DNA of 64,000 nt, taken from the NCBI RefSeq assembly GCF_008710035.1, contig NZ_VYKI01000002.1:92616-156615 (forward strand), read 5' to 3'. This document shows, in pieces, positions 18,171 to 27,012 of the stretch. The number at the start of each line of letters is the position of its first letter. Position 1 is the stretch's first letter. The notes beneath the pieces are model-generated. The model saw only the letters and a list, made by a program, of their open reading frames with translations. It ran no database searches and had not been told where the DNA came from. The DNA comes from Stenotrophomonas cyclobalanopsidis (GTDB lineage Bacteria; Pseudomonadota; Gammaproteobacteria; Xanthomonadales; Xanthomonadaceae). The translations under genes were made by a program, and so were the position numbers.

Positions 18171-18599
18171 TTAACCCTCCACCACGAGGCCCATGGAACG
18201 GGCAGAGCCAGCGATGGTACGCACGGCGGCGTCCAGATCGGCGGCAGTCAGATCCGGCTCCTTCGCCTTGGCGATCTCTTCCAGCTGCTTACGGGTGACC
18301 TTGCCGACCTTCTCGGTGTTCGGGCGCTTGGAGCCCGACGAGATGCCAGCGGCCTTCTTCAGCAGGGTGGTGGCCGGGGTGCTCTTGGTGATGAAGGTGA
18401 ACGTACGGTCCGAATAGGCCGTGATGATCACCGGAACCGGCAGACCCGGCTCGAGCTTCTGCGTGGCAGCGTTGAACGCCTTGCAGAATTCCATGATGTT
18501 CAGGCCGCGCTGACCCAGCGCAGGACCGACCGGCGGCGAGGGGTTGGCCTGACCGGCCTTCACCTGCAGCTTGATGTAACCGACAACTTTCTTTGCCAT
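18171..18599 (-). CDS. rplK: 50S ribosomal protein L11
   Basis: L11 (142 aa) forms the GTPase-associated centre with 23S rRNA and is the target of thiostrepton-type antibiotics and of the stringent response on the ribosome. The N-terminal domain with the proline-rich [20 protein letters not shown] and the C-terminal rRNA-binding domain ([14 protein letters not shown]) are complete. It is the first gene of rplK-rplA-rplJ-rplL-rpoB-rpoC, behind a candidate promoter and after the nusG terminator. Confidence 0.97.
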   Translation of the reverse strand: MAKKVVGYIKLQVKAGQANPSPPVGPALGQRGLNIMEFCKAFNAATQKLEPGLPVPVIITAYSDRTFTFITKSTPATTLLKKAAGISSGSKRPNTEKVGKVTRKQLEEIAKAKEPDLTAADLDAAVRTIAGSARSMGLVVEG

Positions 18600-18746
18600 G
18601 AGTATGCTCTCCGGGTGCTAGCGCCTTGCGACAACAGGCTCCCCATCGGACCGGGAATCACGCGTCCCGGCATCGCGTTTTGAAATCATGCTGAAGGCCA
18701 CCTTGCGGCGGCCTCGTCCTGCTGGCTTCCCAGCGGGGAGCCGCGC

Positions 18747-18752
18747 ACTATA
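18747..18752 (-). promoter_or_regulatory. Candidate -10 element for rplKAJL-rpoBC
   Basis: TATAGT on the minus strand, preceded by an A-rich spacer, lies about 150 bp upstream of rplK. I see no good -35 hexamer at 16-18 bp, so this is only a candidate. A G/C-rich discriminator (GCGCGG) follows, as expected for a stringently controlled ribosomal promoter. Confidence 0.4.
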
Positions 18753-18787
18753 ACAGGTTTTTTCTTCACATGCCTGAAGCGACACGT

Positions 18788-18816
18788 AAAAGAACGAAAC
18801 CGGGCGATGCCCGGTT
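18788..18816 (-). terminator. Rho-independent terminator after nusG
   Basis: On the minus strand AACCGGGC, an ATC loop and GCCCGGTT are followed by TCGTTCTTTT, a stable 8-bp stem with a U-rich tail. It lies about 70 bp past the nusG stop and separates secE-nusG from rplK. Confidence 0.75.
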
Positions 18817-18825
18817 CCTGGTTGC

Positions 18826-18878
18826 GTAGAGTCGAGCTTGCTCGACTGATCAGCAAAGTCGAGCAAGCTCGACTCTAC
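18826..18878. repeat. SMAG-type inverted pair after nusG
   Basis: Two GTAG-headed hairpins face each other: GTAGAGTCGAGCTTGCTCGACT on one side and its near mirror ending CTCGACTCTAC on the other. This two-hairpin form is the typical SMAG dimer. It starts just past the nusG stop codon. Confidence 0.75.
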
Positions 18879-18885
18879 GGACAGA

Positions 18886-19446
18886 TCAGACGGCCTTTTC
18901 GACCTGGCCGAATTCGAGCTCGACCGGAGTGGCACGACCGAAGATCAGCACCGAGACGCGCAGACGGCTCTTCTCGTAGTTGACTTCTTCGACGACGCCA
19001 TTGAAATCGTTGAACGGGCCGTCGGTGACGCGGACCATCTGGCCCGGCTCGAACAGCACCTTCGGACGCGGCTTCTCGACACCTTCCTGAACGCGGTTCA
19101 GGATGGCCTCGGCCTCGGAATCGGCGATCGGCAGCGGACGATCGGCGGTGCCGCCGATGAAGCCCATGACGCGCGGGGTTTCCTTGACGAGGTGCCAGCT
19201 TTCATTGTCGATGCGCGGGATGCCGGCTTCTTCGTGGGTCTCGATCTGGACCAGCACGTAACCCGGGAAGAACTTGCGCTCGGAACGGCGCTTCTGGCCA
19301 GCGCGCATCTCGACCACTTCTTCGGTCGGGACCAGTACATCGCCGAAGCGCTCTTCCATGCCATCACGGACGATGCGATCACGCAGGGCCTGCGCAACCG
19401 ACTTCTCGAAGCTCGAATAGGCGTGAACGACGTACCAACGCTTCAT
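18886..19446 (-). CDS. nusG: Transcription termination/antitermination factor NusG
   Basis: NusG (186 aa) binds the polymerase clamp, increases processivity and couples transcription to Rho or to the ribosome through S10. The NGN domain begins [20 protein letters not shown] and includes [13 protein letters not shown]; the C-terminal KOW domain has [20 protein letters not shown]. The gene lies 10 nt after secE, the usual secE-nusG pair, and is followed by a SMAG dimer and a terminator. Confidence 0.98.
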   Translation of the reverse strand: MKRWYVVHAYSSFEKSVAQALRDRIVRDGMEERFGDVLVPTEEVVEMRAGQKRRSERKFFPGYVLVQIETHEEAGIPRIDNESWHLVKETPRVMGFIGGTADRPLPIADSEAEAILNRVQEGVEKPRPKVLFEPGQMVRVTDGPFNDFNGVVEEVNYEKSRLRVSVLIFGRATPVELEFGQVEKAV

Positions 19447-19456
19447 GCAAATCTCC

Positions 19457-19870
19457 TTAGCGGGTCAGGAACAGCTGGACCAGCCGCTGAATGACGTAAT
19501 CGAATCCACCCAGCAGCAGACTGAGGATGATCACCACAACCATCACGACCCAGGTCATGCGGGTGGCTTCCTGGCGCGTCGGCCAGACCACCTTGCGCAG
19601 CTCGAAGCGCGACTCGGAGAGGAACTCGCGGGTATCACGACCCTTGCCGGTCAGCAGGAACACACCAATACCACCGGCCAGACCCACGACAACGGCCAAC
19701 GCACGCAGCTGACCCGTCCACGCGCCCAGCTGGGCAGCGCGACCGGAGTCAGCGGAGAACCAGAACCAGACGAACAGACCAGCCAGCACCAGCAGCGTGG
19801 CGAGGGCGTACTTGACGATATCCCCACCCTGGGTGGAGGTGTCCTTGGAGTGTTCGATCTTGCTATTCAT
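19457..19870 (-). CDS. secE: Preprotein translocase subunit SecE
   Basis: SecE (137 aa) clamps SecY in the protein-export channel. Three membrane segments are visible, near residues 21-39, 50-70 and 100-125, as in the longer gammaproteobacterial SecE; the conserved amphipathic stretch [20 protein letters not shown] lies before the last segment. It follows tRNA-Trp by about 50 bp and precedes nusG by 10 nt. Confidence 0.95.
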   Translation of the reverse strand: MNSKIEHSKDTSTQGGDIVKYALATLLVLAGLFVWFWFSADSGRAAQLGAWTGQLRALAVVVGLAGGIGVFLLTGKGRDTREFLSESRFELRKVVWPTRQEATRMTWVVMVVVIILSLLLGGFDYVIQRLVQLFLTR

Positions 19871-19918
19871 CAGGCTATGTCTGCTTTAGCGGCCGAACCG
19901 CTGGATAAGGTGGGCAGA

Positions 19919-19994
<76 letters not shown>

Positions 19995-20097
19995 ACAGAT
20001 TGAAACTTGCCTTCCCTTAGACGGCGAAGGCGGACCGAGGTTCCCGGCCCGCCACTCGCCCGACCGGCAGCGCTATGCAACCGCCGGCTTTGCAGGC

Positions 20098-21288
20098 TTA
20101 CTCGAGGATGCTGGCGACGACGCCGGCACCGACGGTACGACCACCTTCGCGGATTGCGAAGCGCAGGCCGGCGTCCATTGCGACCGGGTTGATCAGGGTG
20201 ACAACCATCTTGATGTTGTCGCCCGGCATCACCATCTCGACGCCTTCCGGCAGCTCAACCGCACCGGTGATGTCGGTGGTACGGAAGTAGAACTGCGGAC
20301 GGTAGCCCTTGAAGAACGGGGTGTGACGGCCACCTTCATCCTTCGACAGCACGTAGACTTCGGCGTCGAACTTGGTGTGCGGCTTGATCGAACCCGGCTT
20401 GGCCAGGACCTGGCCACGCTCGACGTCGTCACGCTTGGTGCCGCGCAGCAGCAGACCGGCGTTGTCGCCTGCCTGGCCCTGGTCCAGCAGCTTGCGGAAC
20501 ATTTCGACGCCGGTCACGGTGGTCTTCTGCACCGGACGGATGCCGACGATTTCGATTTCTTCGCCGACCTTGATCACGCCGCGCTCGATACGACCGGTCA
20601 CCACGGTGCCGCGGCCCGAGATCGAGAACACGTCTTCCACCGGCATCAGGAACGGCTTGTCGACGTCACGCTCCGGGGTCGGGATCCAGCTGTCGAGAGC
20701 TTCGACCAGCTTGATCACGGCCGGCACGCCGATGTCGCTCTGGTCGCCTTCCAGCGCCAGGCGGGCCGAACCCGAGATGATCGGGGTGTCGTCGCCCGGG
20801 AAGTCGTACTTGCTCAGCAGCTCGCGGACTTCCATTTCGACCAGTTCCAGCAGCTCGGCATCGTCAACCATGTCGGCCTTGTTCAGGAACACGACGATGT
20901 ACGGCACGCCGACCTGACGCGACAGCAGGATGTGCTCGCGGGTCTGCGGCATCGGGCCGTCAGCGGCCGAGCACACCAGGATCGCGCCGTCCATCTGGGC
21001 AGCACCGGTGATCATGTTCTTGACGTAGTCAGCGTGGCCCGGGCAATCGACGTGGGCGTAGTGACGGGTGGTGGATTCGTATTCGACGTGCGCGGTCGAG
21101 ATCGTGATACCACGAGCCTTCTCTTCCGGAGCGGCGTCAATGGCCGAGTAGTCCTTGAACTCGCCGCCGAAACGCTCGGCGCCGATCTTGGTCAGTGCGG
21201 CGGTCAGCGTGGTCTTGCCGTGGTCGACGTGACCGATGGTGCCGACGTTGACGTGCGGCTTGGTGCGCTCGAACTTACCCTTGGCCAT
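20098..21288 (-). CDS. tuf: Elongation factor Tu, copy 2 (tRNA-tufB locus)
   Basis: This second EF-Tu gene encodes the same 396-aa protein as 2683-3873, with [15 protein letters not shown] and NKAD intact. It lies in the tufB position, after tRNA-Tyr, tRNA-Gly and tRNA-Thr and before tRNA-Trp. Compared with copy 1, silent differences cluster within about 160 bp of the start and about 30 bp of the stop, while roughly 1 kb of the middle appears identical. That argues for recurrent gene conversion rather than recent duplication, because the flanks are unrelated. Confidence 0.98.
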   Translation of the reverse strand: MAKGKFERTKPHVNVGTIGHVDHGKTTLTAALTKIGAERFGGEFKDYSAIDAAPEEKARGITISTAHVEYESTTRHYAHVDCPGHADYVKNMITGAAQMDGAILVCSAADGPMPQTREHILLSRQVGVPYIVVFLNKADMVDDAELLELVEMEVRELLSKYDFPGDDTPIISGSARLALEGDQSDIGVPAVIKLVEALDSWIPTPERDVDKPFLMPVEDVFSISGRGTVVTGRIERGVIKVGEEIEIVGIRPVQKTTVTGVEMFRKLLDQGQAGDNAGLLLRGTKRDDVERGQVLAKPGSIKPHTKFDAEVYVLSKDEGGRHTPFFKGYRPQFYFRTTDITGAVELPEGVEMVMPGDNIKMVVTLINPVAMDAGLRFAIREGGRTVGAGVVASILE

Positions 21289-21327
21289 GGCTGCTTATCT
21301 CGAATTCGTCTGGTGTGGTGCTTAAGA

Positions 21328-21403
<76 letters not shown>

Positions 21404-21451
21404 GAGTTGTGCATTATGGCATGAACTCGATAATATTCAAAGTTCATTCAA

Positions 21452-21525
<74 letters not shown>

Positions 21526-21551
21526 ACCGGGAATGTGCCACAACGTGAATC

Positions 21552-21637
21552 TGGTGGAGGGAGGTGGATTCGAACCACCGAAGGCGTAAGCCAGCAGATT
21601 TACAGTCTGCCCCCGTTGGCCGCTTGGGTATCCCTCC
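21552..21637 (-). tRNA. tRNA-Tyr (anticodon GTA)
   Basis: An 86-nt class II tRNA with acceptor GGAGGGA, an anticodon loop CTGTAAA giving GTA, a long variable arm (CTGGCTTACGCCTTCGG region), a T-loop GGTTCGAATCC and an encoded CCA end. It is the first gene behind the tRNA-tufB promoter. Confidence 0.97.
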
Positions 21638-21693
21638 TTACCACCCCATCCCGTTGCCGCCGAAGCGTTGCGGTGCGTGGTGGTGAGCCGCTT

Positions 21694-21722
21694 ATTCTGC
21701 TGATGGAACGGGGGGCTGTCAA
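21694..21722 (-). promoter_or_regulatory. Sigma-70 promoter of the tRNA-tuf-secE locus
   Basis: On the minus strand a perfect TTGACA (21717-21722) is separated by 17 bp from CAGAAT (21694-21699). A-tracts immediately upstream of the -35 resemble an UP element, and the region after the -10 is GC-rich, as in stringently controlled stable-RNA promoters. The predicted start is about 50 nt before tRNA-Tyr. Confidence 0.75.
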
Positions 21723-21774
21723 CGCTTTTTTCGGTTTTTTTCACACGCTGTCGCAAACCCATTGATACGCAAGG

Positions 21775-22791
21775 TTATTGCCCCGGCAGCACCAGGGTCT
21801 CGCTGGCGAAAATTGCGACATGGGGCACTCCGTCGGCGCCAATCCAGCCCCGATACATGCCCTGCGTGTTGAACGGCGTGGCTGCTTTTCCATCTGCGGA
21901 CAGCACGATGGCGCCGCCATCGCCACCCATCTGCGGGATGGCGTCGTTGATGACGCCCTTGCCGGCCTGCTCCGGCGTCTGCCCCTGGTAGCGCATGCGC
22001 GCACAGATCTCGTGCGCCGCTGCGGTGCGGATGTAGTACTCGCCCCAACCGGTGCCGGACACCGCGCAGCGCGCATCGGCCCAGGTGCCGGCACCGATGA
22101 TCGGTGAGTCACCCACGCGCCCGTAGCGCTTGTTGGTCATGCCGCCGGTGGACGTGCCTGCTGCAAGATGCCCCTGTGCATCCAGCGCGACGGCACCGAC
22201 GGTGCCGAAATGCTTGGCGGTTTCGAGATCGGCATGGGCCTGGCCGCCGGCCTCTTCCCTCAGTGCGCGCTGCAGCTGCTGCCAGCGCTTGTCGGTGCGG
22301 AAATACGAGGGATCCACCAGGCTGACACCCTGCTCCACCGCGAACGCCTCGGCGCCCTGCCCGACCATCATCACGTGCGGCGATTTCTGCATGACCCGCT
22401 GCGCCAGCTGGATCGGGTTGCGCACGCGCTGCACGCCCGCGACCGCACCGGCTGCCTGGGTGGCGCCATCCATCAGCGAAGCGTCCAGTTCGTTGTGGCC
22501 GTCATGGGTGAACACCGCGCCCTTGCCTGCATTGAAGGTGGGATCGTCCTCGAGCACGGTGATCGCCGCGGTGACCGCCGCCAGCGCCGGACGACCCGCC
22601 GCCAGTTCCGCATGCCCCTTCAACAGCGCCGCCTTCAGCGCCGCGCGCGCAGCCTTCTCCTCGGCCGGCGACAGATCCTTGCGCTCGACCCCTGCCCCGC
22701 CATGGATGACCAGCAGCGGCGAGGTGGACGGCGCTGCCTGCGCGAGCAGGGGCATGGACAACAGGGCAGACAGCGCCAGGCGCATTTTCAT
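21775..22791 (-). CDS. Exported isoaspartyl peptidase / L-asparaginase (Ntn hydrolase)
   Basis: This 338-aa protein is a plant-type (class III) asparaginase, an autoproteolytic N-terminal nucleophile hydrolase that cleaves beta-aspartyl dipeptides and often asparagine. A signal peptide covers about residues 1-20 (MKMRLALSALLSMPLLAQAA). The family motif VIHGGAG is at 28-34, and the self-cleavage site is Gly196-Thr197 in KHFGTVGAVALD, making Thr197 the expected nucleophile; GTSTGGMTNKRYGRVGDSP follows. The start at 22791 removes a long antisense-like extension that overlaps the next gene. It lies downstream of a cyanophycinase-like gene, whose product would release beta-Asp-Arg dipeptides, exactly this enzyme's substrate class. 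Confidence 0.92.
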   Translation of the reverse strand: MKMRLALSALLSMPLLAQAAPSTSPLLVIHGGAGVERKDLSPAEEKAARAALKAALLKGHAELAAGRPALAAVTAAITVLEDDPTFNAGKGAVFTHDGHNELDASLMDGATQAAGAVAGVQRVRNPIQLAQRVMQKSPHVMMVGQGAEAFAVEQGVSLVDPSYFRTDKRWQQLQRALREEAGGQAHADLETAKHFGTVGAVALDAQGHLAAGTSTGGMTNKRYGRVGDSPIIGAGTWADARCAVSGTGWGEYYIRTAAAHEICARMRYQGQTPEQAGKGVINDAIPQMGGDGGAIVLSADGKAATPFNTQGMYRGWIGADGVPHVAIFASETLVLPGQ

Positions 22792-22819
22792 CGGGTACGT
22801 CTCCAAGGAGTGTAGTTCG

Positions 22820-22886
22820 GTAGCGCCGGGCCACGCCCGACGGAAAGAGCGATGCGGCAAGGCCGCCGGGCATGGTCCGGCACTAC
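22820..22886. repeat. SMAG dimer between cyanophycinase and isoaspartyl peptidase
   Basis: Facing hairpins GTAGCGCCGGGCCACGCCCG and GTAGTGCCGGACCATGCCCGG (other strand) form a two-hairpin SMAG element. The GTAG at 22883-22886 supplies the TAG stop codon of the cyanophycinase-like gene. Confidence 0.75.
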
Positions 22887-23908
22887 CGGCGCGTGATTTC
22901 GATCTCGCCGTCGGTGATGTCGGCCATGGCGTGGTAGTCGACGTCGGCCTGGAAGTCATCCAGGCGCAGGCGGCCACCGCTGGCGACCACGGTGACCGGC
23001 ACGGCATGGAACTGCAATGGCTCGCCTTCGACCATCCGGTCGGCGTCGCGGCCGGGGCTGACCACCCAGACCTTGCCCTGGCCATCGGCGCTGTAGACCT
23101 GGGCCTGGCCGTCGGGCTCCACGCACAGCGCGGTGTCCTCGTCCACGCCGATGCCGACCATGTCCGGATCACCACTTTCCTGCGCGGCGCGGGCCACGAA
23201 CACGATCAGGCGTCCGAGCCGGTCGCGCTTGTCGAAGTGGGTATCGGTAACCACGCGCTGCAGGTAGGGCATGTGCAGGAAGCCGCTGTCCAGGGTGACC
23301 GCGCTGCCCATCGGGTCGGCCAGCGCGCCGGCCGAGGTGATGCTGCCGCCATCGAGCGCGCCGTAGGCATAGCCGCCAAGGATCGCCAGCCCGGCGCTGG
23401 TGCCGGCAATCGGCTTGCCGGCGCGGACATGCGCATTGAGCGCACGGTTGAGCGCCGTGCCCTTCCAGAAGCGGATGTAGCGTGACTGGTCACCGCCGGC
23501 GATGAAGATGGCATCGGCGGCGGCAACCACGCGCAGCACGGCCGGATCGTCGGCACCGCGGCGGTTGTCGAACACCAGGGTCTGCACGGCGGTGGTGCCG
23601 CCGATATCGCGGTACAGGCGTTCCTGCAGTTCATCGGCACCGGATGCGCGCAGGATCAGCACGCGGCCGTTGCCGGCCTGCCGCAGCCACCACTGGAAGG
23701 CCTCGGGCACCCACTCGCCGCCGCCCATCAGCATCATCGCTGGGGCGCGTGGACCGGGACGGGGTGCATCCAGGTCGCCAATCTCGTAATAATCGAAACC
23801 GGAGGAATGCAGGTCGCGGGAGTCCCGCGCCGACGCCAGCGGGGCCATCACGGCCAGCACCAGCCCCAGCACGAGGCTTGACCAGAATCGGCGGACAAGG
23901 GAACTCAT
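22883..23908 (-). CDS. Exported cyanophycinase-like S51 peptidase
   Basis: This 341-aa protein belongs to peptidase family S51, like cyanophycinase (CphB/CphE), which cuts the Asp-Arg storage polymer cyanophycin into beta-Asp-Arg dipeptides. A signal peptide is visible in residues 1-27. The core has MGGGEW, IFIAGGDQSRYIRFW (139-141 GDQ) and the nucleophile elbow AGTSAGLAILGGYAYGAL with Ser171, all typical of the family. The ATG at 23908 has a GGGAGA ribosome site; an upstream start at 23950 is less likely. The stop TAG lies inside a SMAG repeat. The substrate assignment is inference: S51 also contains peptidase E-like enzymes, but the neighbouring isoaspartyl peptidase and TonB receptor support a cyanophycin-like substrate. 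Confidence 0.85.
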   Translation of the reverse strand: MSSLVRRFWSSLVLGLVLAVMAPLASARDSRDLHSSGFDYYEIGDLDAPRPGPRAPAMMLMGGGEWVPEAFQWWLRQAGNGRVLILRASGADELQERLYRDIGGTTAVQTLVFDNRRGADDPAVLRVVAAADAIFIAGGDQSRYIRFWKGTALNRALNAHVRAGKPIAGTSAGLAILGGYAYGALDGGSITSAGALADPMGSAVTLDSGFLHMPYLQRVVTDTHFDKRDRLGRLIVFVARAAQESGDPDMVGIGVDEDTALCVEPDGQAQVYSADGQGKVWVVSPGRDADRMVEGEPLQFHAVPVTVVASGGRLRLDDFQADVDYHAMADITDGEIEITRR

Positions 23909-24079
23909 CGTAGATCTCCCTGAACAGAATTGGCTTGCAACCGTTTTCACTCTTTGCCAGATGAAAGACCTGTAGTCAAGAGCATGAAAAAAGCGTTAAA
24001 TGCGCGCGCCCATTCCGGATTGTGAATGGGGGACAGGGCCCCTCCTCTGCGGGCCGGCTTCATTCCCGAGATATTTCTC

Positions 24080-26818
24080 ATGCGTAGACAGGCGATGGCG
24101 TGGTCGATCCAGCTGGCGTTGATGGGTGTTGCTGCCTCGGCAGCGGCCCAGGGCCCCGGCTCCTCTTCGGTGCAGCAACTTGATGCAGTCCAGGTAACCG
24201 GTTCGCGCATCCCGCGCGCGCAGGTGGAAGGCCCGGCACCGATCACGGTGATCAATGCCGAGGAGATCCGCTCCAGCGGCTTCACCACGGTGCCTGACGT
24301 GCTGCGTGCGATGACCCAGAACGGCGGCGAGACCCAGAGCCAGCAGTCCTCCAGCGGCGCCGACTTCTCGCCGGGCGCACAGCAGGTCGACCTGCGCGGG
24401 CTGGGCCCGAACCACACCCTGGTGCTGGTCAACGGCCGCCGCATCGCCGATTTCCCGATGCCCTTCCAGGGCCGCAGCAACTTCACCGACGTGTCCAACA
24501 TCCCGCTGGGCATGATCGACCGCATCGAAGTGCTGACCGGCAGCGCCTCGGCCATCTACGGCTCGGATGCGATCGCCGGCGTGGTCAACTTCATCCTGAA
24601 GAAGAAGGCCGACGGCACCACCGTCGACGTGCGCATGGGCACCACCAGCGAAGGCGGCGGCGAGTCGTTCGACATGAGCCTGTCCAGCGGCTTCAGCAAG
24701 GGCAACTTCAATGCGGTCTACAGCGTGGAGCTGCAGTCGCAGACGCCACTGTGGGCCTATGAGCGCGACATCCAGGATTCGACCCAGGACGGGCCGACCG
24801 AAGGCTCGCGCATCGCACGCCGCTCCTACCTGCGCACCGACTACAACGATGACTACCTGGACCCGGGCGCGGCCACCTGCGAAGCGCTGGCCGGGCAGAA
24901 CCAGGGCAGCACCTACCACGCCTTCCGCCCGCGCTATGGCTACTACTGCGGCAGCGACGCGTCGATTGGCTACGGCACCATCCTCAGCAAGCGCCGCGGC
25001 GCCAACGGCTATGCCTCGCTGAGCTACGACTTCGACAACGGCCAGCAGTGGTTTGCCGACGTGCAGATGGGATACCACACGCTGGCGCTGATGCGCGACG
25101 TCACCTCGTGGGGACGCATGGCGGCCGATGGCGATGAGTCGGGCTACTTCAACAACGAGGCCACCGGCGAGATCGAATTCTGGCAGCGCCAGTTCTCGCC
25201 CGAGGAAATGGGGGGCCTGCGCAACGCCATGGTGCGCAGCACGCAGAAGACCTTCAGCGTGACCACCGGCTTCAAGGGCAACCTGGCGGGCAACTGGGAT
25301 TACGAAGCGGCGCTGAGCCATTCGCAGTACCAGTCGCGGATCAGCTGGCCGCAGATCATTGCCGCCAAGGCCAACGACCTGTTCCTGGGGCCGCAGCTGG
25401 GCGAGGACGATGATGGCTTCCCGATCTACAACGCCGACCCGTCGCGCCTGTACCGGCCGCTGACCCGCGCCGAGTACGAGTCGATCGCCGCGCGCACGAC
25501 CTACACGCCGAAATCGCGCACCGAGACGGCGGCGCTGACCCTGACCAACGGTGCGCTGTTCGGCCTGCCCGGCGGCGATGCGGGCTTCGCCGCGACTGTG
25601 GAAGTGGGCCAGCAGGCCTACGCGTTGAATCCCGATCCGCTGGCGACCGAGTACTACTATTACAGCTGGAAGGATTCGGACGGCAAGGGGTCGCGCAACC
25701 GCTGGGCGACCGCCGCCGAGCTGCGCCTGCCGCTGCACGACACGCTGAACCTGAGCGTGGCCGGCCGTTACGACCAGTACCGCTACTCCGGCCATACCAT
25801 CGGCAAGGCGACCTGGAGCGGCGGCCTGGAGTGGCGTCCAGTGGACAGCCTGCTGGTGCGCGGCTCCTACGGCACCGCGTTCCGTGCGCCGGACCTGCAC
25901 TATGTGTTCGCCGGCCCGGGCAACGACGAGACCACGGCCGAAGATCTGTACAGCTGCCGTGCCGACGACGCCGATGACTGCTCCGACTACGAGCGCAACG
26001 TGATCCGCAGCCGCAGCGGCAACCGCGAGCTCGACCCGGAAACCAGCACCTCGTGGAGCGCAGGCTTCGTATGGTCGCCGGCCGCCGGCCTGGACCTGTC
26101 GGTGGACTGGTTCGACATCGACATGCGCAAGCAGGTGCAGGACATGGACGTGCGCACGATCCTGGCCAGCGAAGCGAACTGCCGCCTGGGCGACGCCGAC
26201 ATCACCTCGCCGACCTGCGTGGACGCGCTGGCGCGGGTGACCCGCAACGCCGACGGCCGCCTGTACGGCGTGTACGTCAACCCGATCAACGTGGCGCGCG
26301 AGTCGACCTCGGGCATCGACGTGGGCCTGCGCTACCGCCTGCAGACCGGTGCCGGTGACTTCATCTTCAACGGCACCCACACCTGGGTGAAGGAGCATGA
26401 TTTCCAGCGCTACCCGGGCGACCCCATCGAAGACCAGTTCGCGGTGAACAGCGGCTTCGACATCCCGCGCACCAAGACCAGCGTCAGCGTGACCTGGGAG
26501 AAGGATGCGTGGTCGGCCACCGTGTACGGCTCGCGCCTGGGCAAGCTGCCGAACTCGGACAGCTACGACCAGGTGTTCGACCCGGACAGCGGCGACAGCC
26601 CGTACATCAAGGCCACCTACCGTTACAACGCGTCGGTGCAGTATCGCTTCGACGACCACTCGCGCCTGTCGCTGTCGGTGGTCAACGTGTTCAACAAGAT
26701 GCCGCCGAAGGACGCCACCTACACGGCCTACCCGTACTACGACGTGTCCTGGTTCGACAGCGTCGGCCGCACGATCAACCTGCAGTACACCCACAAGTTC
26801 GGCGGCAGCGCGTTGTAA
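24080..26818 (+). CDS. TonB-dependent outer membrane receptor
   Basis: This 912-aa protein is a TonB-dependent transporter: a signal peptide (MRRQAMAWSIQLALMGVAASAAA), a plug domain with VQVTGSRIPR, PDVLRAMTQNGG, VDLRGLGPNHTLVLVNGRR and IEVLTGSASAIYGSDAIAGV at about residues 35-165, and a long beta-barrel that ends LQYTHKFGGSAL. It has no N-terminal signalling (STN) domain, so it is not a FecA-type transducer. The ATG at 24080 gives a clean signal peptide; a longer frame exists upstream. It is divergent from the cyanophycinase-like gene with a 171-bp shared region, so import of an Asp-rich or cyanophycin-derived peptide is the best guess for its substrate. A terminator follows. Confidence 0.88.
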   Translation: MRRQAMAWSIQLALMGVAASAAAQGPGSSSVQQLDAVQVTGSRIPRAQVEGPAPITVINAEEIRSSGFTTVPDVLRAMTQNGGETQSQQSSSGADFSPGAQQVDLRGLGPNHTLVLVNGRRIADFPMPFQGRSNFTDVSNIPLGMIDRIEVLTGSASAIYGSDAIAGVVNFILKKKADGTTVDVRMGTTSEGGGESFDMSLSSGFSKGNFNAVYSVELQSQTPLWAYERDIQDSTQDGPTEGSRIARRSYLRTDYNDDYLDPGAATCEALAGQNQGSTYHAFRPRYGYYCGSDASIGYGTILSKRRGANGYASLSYDFDNGQQWFADVQMGYHTLALMRDVTSWGRMAADGDESGYFNNEATGEIEFWQRQFSPEEMGGLRNAMVRSTQKTFSVTTGFKGNLAGNWDYEAALSHSQYQSRISWPQIIAAKANDLFLGPQLGEDDDGFPIYNADPSRLYRPLTRAEYESIAARTTYTPKSRTETAALTLTNGALFGLPGGDAGFAATVEVGQQAYALNPDPLATEYYYYSWKDSDGKGSRNRWATAAELRLPLHDTLNLSVAGRYDQYRYSGHTIGKATWSGGLEWRPVDSLLVRGSYGTAFRAPDLHYVFAGPGNDETTAEDLYSCRADDADDCSDYERNVIRSRSGNRELDPETSTSWSAGFVWSPAAGLDLSVDWFDIDMRKQVQDMDVRTILASEANCRLGDADITSPTCVDALARVTRNADGRLYGVYVNPINVARESTSGIDVGLRYRLQTGAGDFIFNGTHTWVKEHDFQRYPGDPIEDQFAVNSGFDIPRTKTSVSVTWEKDAWSATVYGSRLGKLPNSDSYDQVFDPDSGDSPYIKATYRYNASVQYRFDDHSRLSLSVVNVFNKMPPKDATYTAYPYYDVSWFDSVGRTINLQYTHKFGGSAL

Positions 26819-26846
26819 GCGCGTTTTCGCAGGACGTGGACGACAC

Positions 26847-26874
26847 GGCCCGCCATTGGCGGGCCTTGTTGTTT
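26847..26874 (+). terminator. Rho-independent terminator of the TonB receptor gene
   Basis: GGCCCGCC, an ATT loop and GGCGGGCC are followed by TTGTTGTTT, an 8-bp GC stem with a U-rich tail 28 bp past the stop. Confidence 0.8.
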
Positions 26875-26889
26875 ATGCACACCGCTTTG

Positions 26890-26948
26890 GTAGATGCCCA
26901 CCTTGGTGGGCTCCGCTTCGCCGCGCGCCCACCAAGGTGGGCGACTAC
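26890..26948. repeat. SMAG dimer, GCCCACC family
   Basis: GTAGATGCCCACCTTGGTGGGC is mirrored by GCCCACCAAGGTGGGCGACTAC, giving two facing hairpins with GTAG heads at both outer ends. Confidence 0.7.
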
Positions 26949-27012
26949 CAGTGCACAAGAGGCGATGGGAACCTGGCCTTGGTAGATGAGCACCAGAGCG
27001 GGCGGCGCCATG

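Larger units (their letters stand above)
18600..18885 (-). other. nusG-rplK intergenic region
   Basis: This 286-bp gap holds, in transcription order on the minus strand, a SMAG-type palindrome, a hairpin terminator, a candidate -10 element and the rplK leader. The combination suggests that secE-nusG and rplKAJL-rpoBC are separate transcription units, as in E. coli. Confidence 0.6.

Noticed and set aside
22792..23175. N-terminal extension of the isoaspartyl peptidase to 466 codons
   Set aside because: The extension overlaps the cyanophycinase gene out of frame and would bury the signal peptide at 22791.
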